From assembly GCA_002414185.1 (NCBI GenBank), contig DHYS01000004.1, forward strand, positions 6,183 to 26,363: a stretch of 20,181 bases of DNA. The letters are read 5' to 3'. The notes beneath the pieces were generated by a model, which worked only from the letters and a program-made list of their open reading frames with translations, did not search any database and was not told the origin of the DNA. The first letter of the stretch is position 1, and each line of letters starts with the position of its first letter. A program made the position numbers and the translations under genes. Of this stretch, positions 1-6,553 are shown in pieces. The stretch comes from Patescibacteria group bacterium UBA5124 (GTDB lineage Bacteria > Patescibacteriota > Gracilibacteria > Absconditabacterales > Absconditicoccaceae).

Positions 1-58
1 AAAGATCTTCAACATACTGCTTCAAAAGCTCTTTTTTCTTGTCTTTTGTAATAGCCAT
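1..58 (-). CDS. rplJ: 50S ribosomal protein L10, N-terminal fragment (cut by window edge)
   Basis: Only the first 19 codons are in the window, starting at the ATG complementary to 58-56 and reading MAITKDKKKELLKQYVEDL. This lysine-rich start with M-A-I-T-K and a following helix fits L10, the stalk-base protein of the large ribosomal subunit that binds 23S rRNA and carries the L7/L12 dimers. The fragment alone would not be enough. The decisive evidence is the L10-leader RNA directly upstream on the same strand. In most bacteria rplL follows rplJ, but that part lies outside the window. Certainty is good because of the leader, moderate from the protein sequence alone. Confidence 0.8.
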   Translation of the reverse strand, partial: MAITKDKKKELLKQYVEDL

Positions 59-79
59 TACGTAATCACTTCGAGAATT

Positions 80-105
80 AAAAAAAAATCGATCACCAAG
101 ATCGA
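80..105 (-). terminator. Intrinsic terminator (attenuator) inside the L10 leader
   Basis: Read on the minus strand, TCGATC (105-100), loop TTGGT and GATCGA (94-89) form a six-base-pair stem followed by nine T (88-80). It lies between the L10-binding structure and the rplJ start, so it would stop the ribosomal-protein transcript before its first gene. Its 5' arm shares three bases (105-103) with a competing 12-base-pair helix, so a regulated switch is likely. The stem is short, and termination may be partial. Confidence 0.7.
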
Positions 106-205
106 AGTTTATATCAAAAACATATTAGATAGTTCTATAAGATATAACCTCGGTAGGTACTTACTTTCTCACTATTTTGAGCTGCCTACTGTCTTTGGCT
201 GACTT
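81..205 (-). ncRNA. Ribosomal protein L10 leader RNA
   Basis: The minus strand carries the hallmark of the L10 leader: an AGACAGUAGG arm (about 194-185) pairing with a CCUACCGAGGU arm (about 157-147). They enclose a second small stem CUCA/UGAG. GUAGG pairs with CCUAC, and the purine-rich flanks resemble the known kink-turn binding site of the L10(L12)4 complex. It ends about 20 nt before the rplJ start codon. Downstream, GATATAAACTTCG (115-103) can pair with CGAGGTTATATC (152-141), which competes with both the L10-site helix and the terminator at 105-80. This is the architecture of autogenous attenuation, as established for Bacillus subtilis rplJL. Confidence 0.85.
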
Positions 206-209
206 GAGT

Positions 210-237
210 AATGTATCAAAATAAGATATAAAATCAA
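210..237 (-). promoter_or_regulatory. Promoter for rplJ leader transcript
   Basis: On the minus strand, TTGATT (237-232) and TACATT (215-210) are separated by 16 bp. The expected start of transcription, near position 203, is just before the AGACAG arm of the L10 leader. The spacing matches several other promoters in this window. The -10 is only a 4/6 match. Confidence 0.5.
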
Positions 238-275
238 GACAATTTTACAAAAAAGTCCATTTCTGTCTAAATCAC

Positions 276-307
276 AAAAAAAATCCTAAAGGAAAAGCCT
301 TTAGGAT
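276..307 (-). terminator. Rho-independent terminator after the SiaC-like gene
   Basis: ATCCTAAAGG (283-292) and CCTTTAGGAT (298-307) form a perfect 10-bp stem with a five-base loop. On the minus strand a run of T (complement of the A-run 276-282) follows. It ends the transcript of the gene at 327-725 and insulates the rplJ promoter. Confidence 0.9.
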
Positions 308-326
308 CATTATACTAGTTTTGGGA

Positions 327-725
327 CTACCATGCCATTTTAATCATTTGCATCGAAAAATTTTTGTACTCGGATAACAACTCCTCTTCTATAAACATAC
401 CGCATTCCATGGTATCTTCATCTTCTTCCGCATGATTCCATTCTATAAGTACCTTTTGTGAAATTTCACAAAATCTTTTTATAAGATTGTAGATGCATTT
501 TGTAGATCCTGTATTAATATAATCAAATTCACAAATCACATTAACACTATTGTTTTTTAATTTCTCACCATTCTCTCTGATAATAGTCTCTAATTTTTTG
601 TAAAATTCCTCTGGATCCGAAACCGATGAAGATCCCTTCATACAAAAGATTTTTTTTTCAAAATCAAAGTCTATTTCAGGCAAACTATTACCGTCTCTTT
701 TACATACATACGTGTTATATTCCAT
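327..725 (-). CDS. SiaC-family (DUF1987) regulatory phosphoprotein
   Basis: This 132-aa protein matches the SiaC/DUF1987 family in length and in two signature regions. The loop INTGSTKC (70-77) corresponds to the family's NTSSxK segment, which carries the phosphorylated Ser/Thr. The acidic stretch EEDEDTMECG (100-109) corresponds to the family's W-x-x-EEDDEDMxEAG. In Pseudomonas aeruginosa, SiaC is phosphorylated by the kinase SiaB and dephosphorylated by the PP2C-type phosphatase SiaA. Unphosphorylated SiaC activates the diguanylate cyclase SiaD, which promotes aggregation and biofilm. No SiaA, SiaB or SiaD homologue is visible here. The gene is monocistronic, with its own terminator and a UAG stop. 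It contains no in-frame UGA. Family assignment is from motif memory and fairly sure; the function in this organism is open. Confidence 0.75.
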   Translation of the reverse strand: MEYNTYVCKRDGNSLPEIDFDFEKKIFCMKGSSSVSDPEEFYKKLETIIRENGEKLKNNSVNVICEFDYINTGSTKCIYNLIKRFCEISQKVLIEWNHAEEDEDTMECGMFIEEELLSEYKNFSMQMIKMAW

Positions 726-774
726 ATAGTTTCTTTTTATTGTTTTGTTGTTTTTTATTTAAAAATAATGGTTG

Positions 775-800
775 AAAAAATCTCCCATTGTTATGGGAGA
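775..800 (-). terminator. Rho-independent terminator after the FtsE-like operon
   Basis: TCTCCCAT (781-788), loop TGTT and ATGGGAGA (793-800) form a perfect 8-bp stem. On the minus strand it is followed by six T (complement of 775-780). It lies 60 bp past the stop of the 154-aa gene. Confidence 0.9.
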
Positions 801-859
801 CGATATTTTTTTATTTTTATTTTACAATTTTTAACTTTTTTTATTTTTTTCTGTGTTTT

Positions 860-1324
860 CTATTCTTTCACAGATTTCTCCATTTGTTTTTGCCAAAGAA
901 TTCTATTGATAGACATTCTTGTAGGCGAAGCGTTACAAAATTCATCAGCCGTCAACAATAAAAATCATTTTACTCCTTGCATAATATAGGAGAGATTATA
1001 ATCATTTTCCCAAATCTTTTGATGCATCTTATGTTCTCCAACAAGATCTAATCATTTTTGTGAAATATAATACCAAATATCATGACCAGAATCCTGATGC
1101 TCTTTATCTACATCATACTCTAATACATGAATTTGTTGTGTACTATGATGATCCAAAAAATGGAGATATTCTTTGAGAGCATCTATATTATCATAAATAT
1201 TTTTGAGTTTATAGTAATGAAGATTTTTGAATAATGAATCAATCTCTTCCTTGAGATATCATGCAACATCCAATTGGTTTATTTCTGAAATAATTTTATC
1301 TAAGAATGTTTGTTTTTCAGCCAT
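860..1324 (-). CDS. Hypothetical protein, 154 aa, downstream of FtsE-like gene
   Basis: The frame is open from ATG 1324-1322 to UAG 862-860 only if three UGA codons are read as Gly (DVAGYL, SQKGLD, GVKGFL). I do not recognise the family. The protein is rich in charged and aromatic residues and appears soluble and helical. It has a His-rich stretch around residues 55-60 (LDHHSTQQIH) and a C-terminal part with SPTRMSINRILW. There is no signal peptide or obvious membrane segment. It starts 49 bp after the stop of the FtsE-like ATPase and shares the terminator at 775-800, so the two are probably cotranscribed. It is not an FtsX permease, the usual partner. The frame is well supported by the terminator position. 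Confidence 0.7.
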
Positions 1325-1373
1325 TAGAAACGGTAGTCAAAAAGGAATAAAAGAATTACTTGCACTTCTTTAA

Positions 1374-2039
1374 TTAATTAAGTATTTCTAATCTAATAGG
1401 ATGTTTTTCTTTTAAATAGTTTACCAAATGGATATCATGTGTTATAAGAAACACCGTATTACCAGACTGATTTGTTTGAATCAAAAGATCAGCAATAGCT
1501 TCTGTATGTTCCCAATCCAAATTTCCTGTTGGTTCATCTGCAATCAAGAATTCAGGTTCATGAATAAGAGCTCTAGAAATAGCAACCTTTTGTTTTTCTC
1601 CACTACTTAAGAACTTTACAGGAGTATTTTCAAAAGAAGTCAGATTATATTTTTGTTTTAATCTCCTATATTTAGAATCTATTATATTTTCACCTATTCC
1701 ATAGAGAATCAACGGATAAATAATATTTTCTTTTGCTGTCATATGGTCTATTACTTTGTAATCTTGAAAAATAATACCCATTTTTCTTCTTAATGCTTGG
1801 ATTTGATCCAATGAATATTTGGAAATATCTTCTTTTTTATGATAGATCATTCTTTCTCAAACAGGTTGTTCCCCTGTAAGCAATTTAACCAAGGTCGATT
1901 TTCAAGAACCAGTTTTTCCCATCAAAACACAAAATTCTCCTTTTTTTAGAGAAAAATTATAATGATTGAAAGTTAATGTAGAACTTCATGGATATCACCA
2001 GGTTAAATCTTTGATTTCAATAAGGTTTTCTGTATGCAT
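1374..2039 (-). CDS. ftsE: FtsE-like ABC transporter ATP-binding protein
   Basis: This 221-aa ABC ATPase belongs to the FtsE/LolD class. The order is Walker A GKTGSGKSTL (about 40-49, last P-loop Gly encoded by UGA), Q-loop GIIFQDYKVI, signature LSSGEKQKVAISRA, Walker B FLIADEPTGNLD and H-loop ITHD. FtsE normally pairs with the permease FtsX and couples ATP hydrolysis to peptidoglycan hydrolase activation at the septum. The Q-loop FQDYKVI and EPTGNLD strongly recall FtsE. The signature is LSSGE rather than the usual LSGGE. Several UGA codons lie in the N-terminal 65 residues, so a standard-code reading would start the gene at residue 64 and lose the P-loop. No ftsX is adjacent. It has its own promoter, divergent from pheS, and leads a two-gene unit with the 154-aa protein. 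Confidence 0.85.
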
Positions 2040-2074
2040 GATTGATTTAATCTATATAAATTACTTTATACCTA

Positions 2075-2102
2075 AGTATATTCCCAAATAGTATTTTTTC
2101 AA
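2075..2102 (-). promoter_or_regulatory. Promoter for the ftsE-like operon
   Basis: On the minus strand, TTGAAA (2102-2097), a 16-bp spacer and TATACT (2080-2075) lie about 36 bp upstream of the ATG at 2039. The matches are 4/6 and 5/6 to the sigma-70 consensus. The promoter is divergent from that of pheS. Confidence 0.6.
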
Positions 2103-2149
2103 AAAAATATGGCTTTGATTTTACTTTGACGTTGACAAATACAGACAAA

Positions 2150-2177
2150 TTGTTAGAAGAAGGGGTAATTTTATATT
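2150..2177 (+). promoter_or_regulatory. Possible pheS promoter
   Basis: TTGTTA (2150-2155), 16 bp, then TATATT (2172-2177) would start transcription about 10 nt before the pheS ATG. The better -35 match TTGACA at 2132-2137 has no -10 at a suitable distance. Support is weaker than for the other promoters. Confidence 0.35.
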
Positions 2178-2194
2178 ATTTCTAAGAAAATAGC

Positions 2195-3214
2195 ATGTTT
2201 GACATAAATAAAGCAGTACAAGAGCTAGAACAAGTCCATACAAGCGAACAGCTAGAATCTTTTTTTCAGACATATTTAGGGAAACAAGGTAGTTTAACTT
2301 TAGCCTTTAAAGATATGGCTAGCTTAAGCCCTGAAGAAAAAAAAGAAGCTGGAAAAGTACTTTCTGAAGCTAAAACTGTAATATGAAGTGCTTATGAAGC
2401 AAAAGAACGCGAAATCTCTATACAACAAATCAATCAACAACTTCAATCTGATATAGTAGATATTAGTTTAGAAAAGGAACATATTGAAACAGGACACTAC
2501 TCTCTCCTCGCAAAGGTAAGAAGAGAAGCTGAAGAAATATGTAAATCTATGGGATTTGTCATGGAATACGGAACAGATCTTGTTACTAAATTTGAAAATT
2601 TTGAATCTGTAAATATTCCACTAAGCCATCCTGCTACAGAAATGCAAGATACTATCTATATTACAGAAAAGGATCCAAGAGGAGAATCTCTTATACTCAG
2701 AACACAAACCTCTTCTATGCAAAACTATATGATCAAAAAATATGGAGTACCTTTGAGAGCTGTAATGCCAGGTAAGGTATATAGATATGAAAATATGGAT
2801 GCTACTCATGATACGATGTTTTATCAATTGGAATGACTCGTAATCGATAAAGATATTACTATAGCACATTTTAAACATATCATGGACAAACTTCTAGAAG
2901 CCATTCTTCAAACAAAGGTAGAAACAAGAATGAGACCAGGATACTTTCCATTTGTAGAACCAGGATTTGAAATCGATGTAAGATATGAAATATTAGATAA
3001 AGCTACAGGAGAAAAACACCTTTCTAAATGGATGGAAATCCTTGGAGCTGGTATGATTCATCCTCGTGTATTAGAATTAGCAGGGATTGATCCAAAAGAA
3101 TATTCAGGATTTGCCTTTTGAATTGGACTTAGCAGACTTGCTGCGGTAAGATATGGAATCAAAGATATTAGATATTTTACTAATGGAGATCTTAGATTTG
3201 CGAAATCATTTTAA
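2195..3214 (+). CDS. pheS: Phenylalanyl-tRNA synthetase alpha subunit
   Basis: This 339-aa protein is the catalytic alpha chain of the (alpha-beta)2 PheRS, which charges tRNA-Phe in the cytoplasm. An N-terminal helical arm (about 1-95) is followed by the class II core: HPATEMQDTIY, RTQTSSMQNYMIKK, the motif 2 region PGKVYRYENMDATHD with FYQLEGLVID, and motif 3 ending in EYSGFAFGIGLSRLAAVRYGI. Three in-frame UGA codons (near 2384, 2834 and 3119) fall on Gly. The last is the first Gly of the motif 3 segment GFAFGIGLSRL (residue 309), which is conserved in PheS, so UGA=Gly is directly supported. The usual partner pheT is not adjacent. An 88-aa gene follows after 18 bp, and both end at the terminator near 3521. 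The length is normal for the family. Confidence 0.97.
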
Positions 3215-3232
3215 TTTATTATTTGTATACCA

Positions 3233-3499
3233 ATGACACATATTGAAGTATCAGAAAAAACATTAGCAGAATTTAATAGATTATTAGCTGAACTACATAC
3301 CCTTTATCCTCAACAACAACTTTCAAACGATCAAATTATGGAAGCAATGATTGGAGGATTTTTCGACTCGTTAGCATACATGAAGAAACAATCTGAATGA
3401 CATCACGGACATCATCATGATCATGATGGATGCTGCGGAGGTAGCGATACTTGTGAAAACAAGAAAGATGGAGAATGTTGTGGAGGTCATCATCACTAA
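3233..3499 (+). CDS. Small protein with His/Cys-rich metal-binding tail, 88 aa
   Basis: I do not recognise this family. Residues 1-54 look like a compact alpha/beta fold: a short strand IEVSEKTLAEFNRLL, then helices ending in GGFFDSLAYMKK. The layout is faintly like a ribbon-helix-helix protein, which is weak inference. Residues 55-88 are a low-complexity tail: EGHHGHHHDHDG, then CC, C and CC spaced by Gly-rich linkers, then GGHHH. In all it has nine His and five Cys, typical of Ni, Zn, Cu or Co binding tails of metallochaperones. One UGA (Gly56) joins the two parts; a standard-code reading would lose the tail. It follows pheS by 18 bp without a promoter or terminator between, so it is cotranscribed. 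It could be a metal store, metallochaperone or metal-responsive regulator. Confidence 0.8.
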
Positions 3500-3518
3500 A
3501 AAAATATATTTCTACAAA

Positions 3519-3543
3519 AAAATCCCGCAAATGCGGGATTTTT
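3519..3543 (+). terminator. Rho-independent terminator after pheS operon
   Basis: AATCCCGC (3521-3528), loop AAAT and GCGGGATT (3533-3540) form a perfect 8-bp stem followed by a T-run to 3543. The A-run on the left side would also allow termination on the minus strand. Confidence 0.9.
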
Positions 3544-3584
3544 CTTATAAAAAATTTCACCTCAGCTGTTATTTTTTATATCTA

Positions 3585-3612
3585 TTAACATTTACATATT
3601 AATTTATATAAT
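3585..3612 (+). promoter_or_regulatory. Promoter of the 183-aa membrane protein gene
   Basis: TTAACA (3585-3590), a 16-bp spacer and a perfect TATAAT (3607-3612) lie 22 bp upstream of the ATG at 3634. No Shine-Dalgarno sequence is seen in the short AT-rich leader. Confidence 0.7.
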
Positions 3613-3633
3613 TGAAAAAATAAAAAAAATAAT

Positions 3634-4185
3634 ATGAGCAAAAGAACTTTATTTAAGCAGTTTTCAAAGGAAATAAATGAAACAAGAAAGGACACTATCA
3701 TCACAACAATCCAAATTAGTGCAATTCCTAGTGGTACAGCACTCTTTGCCCTTGTTTTAGGAGCAAATTCTGAGTTACAAAGCCTCCATTTACCACTTTA
3801 TGACTGGTTCATTATTATCCCATGTTTAGCTATTGTATTCATTATGTTTTTCTTTTTTATTATTTCTATTCGATCTACTAGATTTTCAAAAGAGGAAAAT
3901 ATAGCTATCATCGATATTAAAATACAAGAAAAACAACAACGATTAGATAAGCTAAAACAAATTTGGAAAACAACACCTCATCTTCAGTTTTTTTTACTTA
4001 AGACATCTCCTAAGGAATTACTATTTCTTAAATGTGTTCCTAAAGACACACTGGTTCCAGAAGCTCTTTTTAGACATATTAGAAAACAAATCAGAAAACT
4101 TGAGTTAAAAAAAGACTTTATCAACAGTATTTCAGAAGATACTCTTTGGAAGTACTTAAAAAGCCTAAAATGGCTTAAAAAATAA
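3634..4185 (+). CDS. Hypothetical membrane protein with two helices, 183 aa
   Basis: This is a monocistronic gene between its own promoter and terminator, with no in-frame UGA. The N-terminal 23 residues are basic and soluble. Two hydrophobic segments follow, about 24-43 (TTIQISAIPSGTALFALVLG) and 59-78 (FIIIPCLAIVFIMFFFFIIS). The C-terminal 100 residues are strongly basic, with coiled-coil-like QEKQQRLDKLKQIWK and later RHIRKQIRKLELKK. The layout suggests a membrane-anchored protein with a large cytoplasmic helical domain. The end KELLFLKCVPKDTLVPEALFRHIRKQ resembles nothing I can name. No function is assigned. Confidence 0.75.
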   Translation: MSKRTLFKQFSKEINETRKDTIITTIQISAIPSGTALFALVLGANSELQSLHLPLYDWFIIIPCLAIVFIMFFFFIISIRSTRFSKEENIAIIDIKIQEKQQRLDKLKQIWKTTPHLQFFLLKTSPKELLFLKCVPKDTLVPEALFRHIRKQIRKLELKKDFINSISEDTLWKYLKSLKWLKK

Positions 4186-4189
4186 AAAA

Positions 4190-4222
4190 AGCCCGCAGCT
4201 ATATATGCTCGGGCTATTTTTT
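4190..4222 (+). terminator. Rho-independent terminator, probably bidirectional
   Basis: AGCCCG (4190-4195) pairs with CGGGCT (4210-4215), and AGC/GCT extend the stem inside. It is followed by a T-rich tract on the plus strand and preceded by an A-run. It separates the 183-aa gene from the convergent 238-aa gene. Confidence 0.85.
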
Positions 4223-4266
4223 TATTTTACTTTTCATCCTCTTTTGTAGTCTTTTTCTTATATTTA

Positions 4267-4983
4267 TTACAGAATAGGTTCTTTAACAACATATTGCATA
4301 GGATATTCTGGATTCACAAGACTTTCCATCTGAGATCTTTTCCCTCCAAACACTATCTGACGAATAAGTTTCTCATTTGTACCATATTGTGGAAATCTAG
4401 GAGACTCTAGCTTTGACATTTTCACATATCAAAGACTACCTACATCATACCATTTATTTCTCAATTTACTAAAGAACCCTGTTTTTTTTAAATTAAATAG
4501 TTTTACAAAATTATCTATTTGTTCTTCAGTTGTTTTTCATGGAAATAAGCTGAAGAAATATTCAACTTCTTTACTATCTTCTAATAAATTCTTACCCTGA
4601 GTTATTATTTCTTTTTCTGCTCATGCTCATGTTAAATAATTTATTCATTCTAATCCTGTTTGTCATTCTCCATCTTTATAACCACCATCAAAAATATCTT
4701 CATTATCTATATTCTTGGGTACTAAGATAGAGAACTTACTTTTCATTTTAATAATTTCAATTTTTCCTTGTTTATCCTTATTTCCAATATTTTCTTGCAT
4801 TTTCTTTTGATCTACTGGAGAAAGATTTTCTCGTATCTCTTTATATTCCTTCCATTCTGGAAATGGACATGGAACAGAAACTAATTCATTTAGGATATCT
4901 CTTTCTACTATTGTTTTATAGTTACTTGTTTGAGAGCGTTTTATTTTTTTTCTCTCACTACTATTTCATATCTTTTCTTCCAT
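4267..4983 (-). CDS. Hypothetical protein, 238 aa
   Basis: The frame runs from ATG 4983-4981 to UAA 4269-4267 when its UGA codons are read as Gly. They cluster in a short stretch (GEGQTGLEGINYLTGAGAEKE, about residues 116-136), which breaks every standard-code ORF and leaves this gene invisible under table 11. I do not recognise it. It appears soluble and charged, with a Lys/Arg/Ser-rich N terminus (SSERKKIKRSQTSNYK). The middle is helical, and the C terminus contains GSLGYVKMSKLESPRFPQYG and FGGKRSQMESL. There is no signal peptide or membrane segment. It stands alone between a terminator upstream (5027-5053) and one downstream (4190-4222). Coherence of the long frame and its position between terminators are the support. 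Confidence 0.7.
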
Positions 4984-5026
4984 ATCTTATAATGCCTATA
5001 AAATAAATTATCTCATAAGAAAATTT

Positions 5027-5053
5027 AAAAAGGACGGCTTATTGATCCGTCCC
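5027..5053 (-). terminator. Rho-independent terminator after the pyk operon
   Basis: GGACGG (5032-5037) and CCGTCC (5047-5052) form a GC-rich 6-bp stem. On the minus strand it is followed by a T-run (complement of 5027-5031). It ends the pyk and 67-aa gene unit. Confidence 0.8.
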
Positions 5054-5067
5054 TATAATAATTCTAA

Positions 5068-5271
5068 TTATTTTCTAAACATCTTCCAAACGAGATAGAT
5101 GTATAATACTGTTCGAACTCCGAGATAAATCCAAGGATTTACTGTAGTTACTACAGGTAATACTGTAGCTACCCAAAGTCCCAAAATAAATAAACATGCC
5201 TTAAACACACCATAATCAACTAGTGAGAAAGACTTTGTTTTTTTAAGCATTCCTTGAAGAAATTTTTTCAT
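5068..5271 (-). CDS. Small two-helix membrane protein, 67 aa
   Basis: A basic N terminus (MKKFLQGMLKKTK) is followed by SLVDYGVFKACLF and two hydrophobic segments at about 22-42 and 46-63, ending in KMFRK. The pattern of a short basic lead, a D-x-G/K motif, two helices and a C-terminal K-M-F-K resembles small membrane proteins common in Firmicutes and CPR genomes, none with a function I can name. It follows pyk by 52 bp with no terminator between and has its own terminator at 5027-5053, so it is probably the second gene of the pyk unit. There is no in-frame UGA. Confidence 0.75.
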   Translation of the reverse strand: MKKFLQGMLKKTKSFSLVDYGVFKACLFILGLWVATVLPVVTTVNPWIYLGVRTVLYIYLVWKMFRK

Positions 5272-5323
5272 TATTACGTTTATTTATTATCTAAATATTT
5301 ATACTATTATATTAAATTTTTGC

Positions 5324-6331
5324 TTATTTGTCAAATTTTTCGGCACTTTCTATTGTTCTTTTCATCATTTCTACGGTTTGGATAGGATATTCTCAGATAG
5401 TTGTCTCTTCGGAAAGCATAAGATAGTCTGCGCCTTCAAGGACTGCGAGGAATATGTCCGACACCTCTGCTCTGGTAGGCGCAGGATGATCCACCATACT
5501 ACTCATCATCTGAGTTGCTACGATCACTGGAGTATTTTTTAGCTTACATGTTTTTACTATTTTCATCTGAATCTCTGGAATCACTTCCAACGGAAGCTCA
5601 GTTCCCAAATCCCCTCTTGCAACCATAACCATATCACTAGACTCTACGATCTCATCAAGATTATCAATTCCTTCTTGATTCTCGATTTTAGCAATAAGTT
5701 TAATCTGATTTGTTGTATGTGATTGTATAAATGATCTTACAGTTTTTATATCTTCAGCACTTCTACAAAAACTAATAGCAATATACCTAAATCATTCTTG
5801 GATAGCATATAGAATATCTTGGAAATCTTTTTCTGTAACGGTTGGTTGATTGATATGGATACCTGGAATATTAATATGTCTTCTTGAAATCATAGTAAAC
5901 TCATTTAATGCTTCCAAAAGAAGATAATTTGATCATTTTTCACGTACAATAGTATCAAACAGTCATGATTCAATCTTTACTATTGTCCCTATATTCACAT
6001 CATCAAGTATTCCTGGATAATCACAAAAAATAGCGTTTTCTGATACATTTTTAGTATCTACAACCAGTTTAAATTTCTCTCATTTGGTATAGAGTCTAGG
6101 TTGATTAAGCTCTCCCGTTCTGATACTCGGACCCTCGATATCCATCATAAGATCAAATTTTCATCCTACCAATTTTTCTGTTTCATAAACAATATCTAAA
6201 ATTGGCTTAGCTTTTTCTGGTGAGTAATGAGAAAAATTAAACCTCAAAATACGAACTCCATCTTGATAAAGTTTTGTGAGATGCTGTGAATCTGATATTG
6301 CAGGACCTATCGTAGGAATTATGTGTGACAT
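5324..6331 (-). CDS. pyk: Pyruvate kinase, short form lacking the C-terminal domain
   Basis: It transfers phosphate from phosphoenolpyruvate to ADP in the last step of glycolysis. The protein has 335 aa against about 470 in typical enzymes. It starts directly at the barrel: PTIGPAISDS, RILRFNFSH (Arg and Asn ligands) and MMDIEGPSIRTG in place of the usual DTKGPEIRTG, keeping the metal Asp. A B domain follows, then the catalytic Lys in AKIENQEG, then the metal-binding region VMVARGDLGTELPLE. The end is ATQMMSSMVDHPAPTRAEVSDI and LSEETTIGEYP. The C-terminal allosteric domain is absent: the protein stops soon after the EYPIQTVEMMKRT helix. In-frame UGA codons read as Gly. A good promoter lies upstream and a 67-aa membrane protein gene follows. 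Function is likely; regulation by the usual C-domain effectors is not expected. Confidence 0.93.
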
Positions 6332-6361
6332 ACAAATATTTCTATATAAATAATTTATCTT

Positions 6362-6390
6362 ATTATATCCAATATTTCTGTTTTTTGCAA
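6362..6390 (-). promoter_or_regulatory. pyk promoter
   Basis: On the minus strand, TTGCAA (6390-6385), a 17-bp spacer and a perfect TATAAT (6367-6362) lie 30 bp upstream of the pyk ATG. It is back to back with the asnB leader promoter. Confidence 0.7.
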
Positions 6391-6398
6391 ATTATTAG

Positions 6399-6426
6399 TT
6401 GAAAATAAAAATCATTTCTCTATATA
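6399..6426 (+). promoter_or_regulatory. Promoter of the asnB leader transcript
   Basis: TTGAAA (6399-6404), 16 bp and TATATA (6421-6426) predict a transcript start near 6433. This is about 27 nt before the leader-peptide ATG and 266 nt before asnB. The region is very AT-rich, so neighbouring -10 choices (TATACA at 6425-6430) are possible. Confidence 0.5.
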
Positions 6427-6459
6427 TACAGATATATGTATTATCTTATACTATCTTAT

Positions 6460-6516
6460 ATGACACAGAAAAACCTTATTCTTTCAAATAACAATAATAA
6501 TCTCCCGACTCCGTAG
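6460..6516 (+). CDS. asnB leader peptide with five consecutive Asn codons, 18 aa
   Basis: The ORF encodes MTQKNLILSNNNNNLPTP and stops at UAG 6514-6516. Six of 18 codons are Asn, five of them in a row (6487-6501). The next gene is glutamine-dependent asparagine synthetase. The stop codon lies inside the strand CCGTAG, which forms the antiterminator. The ribosome's position on the Asn run or at the stop would therefore decide which hairpin forms. This is the classical design of amino-acid biosynthetic leader peptides (trp, his, ilv, phe). No Shine-Dalgarno is visible, as for other genes here. AT-rich DNA favours AAT codons by chance, but the adjoining structures and the matching gene make coincidence unlikely. 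Confidence 0.85.
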   Translation: MTQKNLILSNNNNNLPTP

Positions 6517-6553
6517 AGATTCTTTTTCACTATTTCATGAAAATCTCCTACGG
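6511..6553 (+). promoter_or_regulatory. Antiterminator helix of the asnB attenuator
   Basis: CCGTAG (6511-6516) pairs perfectly with CTACGG (6548-6553), and AGATT (6517-6521) pairs with AATCT (6542-6546), leaving one bulged C (6547). The helix takes up the whole 5' arm of the terminator. It would form when a ribosome stalls on the Asn codons. The left arm can alternatively form a 6-bp hairpin with AATCTC (6499-6504/6516-6521). Confidence 0.75.

Noticed and set aside
750..830. Possible promoter for the SiaC-like gene (TTGTAA, 16 bp, TATCGT on the minus strand)
   Set aside because: Its transcript would immediately run into the strong terminator at 775-800, and the -10 is poor; the true SiaC promoter is unresolved.
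768..989. 73-aa plus-strand ORF
   Set aside because: It lies opposite the 154-aa gene at 860-1324 and begins inside that gene's terminator hairpin; its composition is low-complexity Phe/Ile, as expected for a shadow frame.
2038..2091. Mini-ORF upstream of pheS as a possible Phe attenuation leader
   Set aside because: It has only one Phe codon and several Tyr/Ile codons, and no terminator or antiterminator hairpin follows. Unlike the asnB leader, nothing supports attenuation.
3417..3602. 61-aa plus-strand ORF and 74-aa minus-strand ORF around 3336-3602
   Set aside because: Both run through the pheS operon terminator and overlap the 88-aa gene in other frames.
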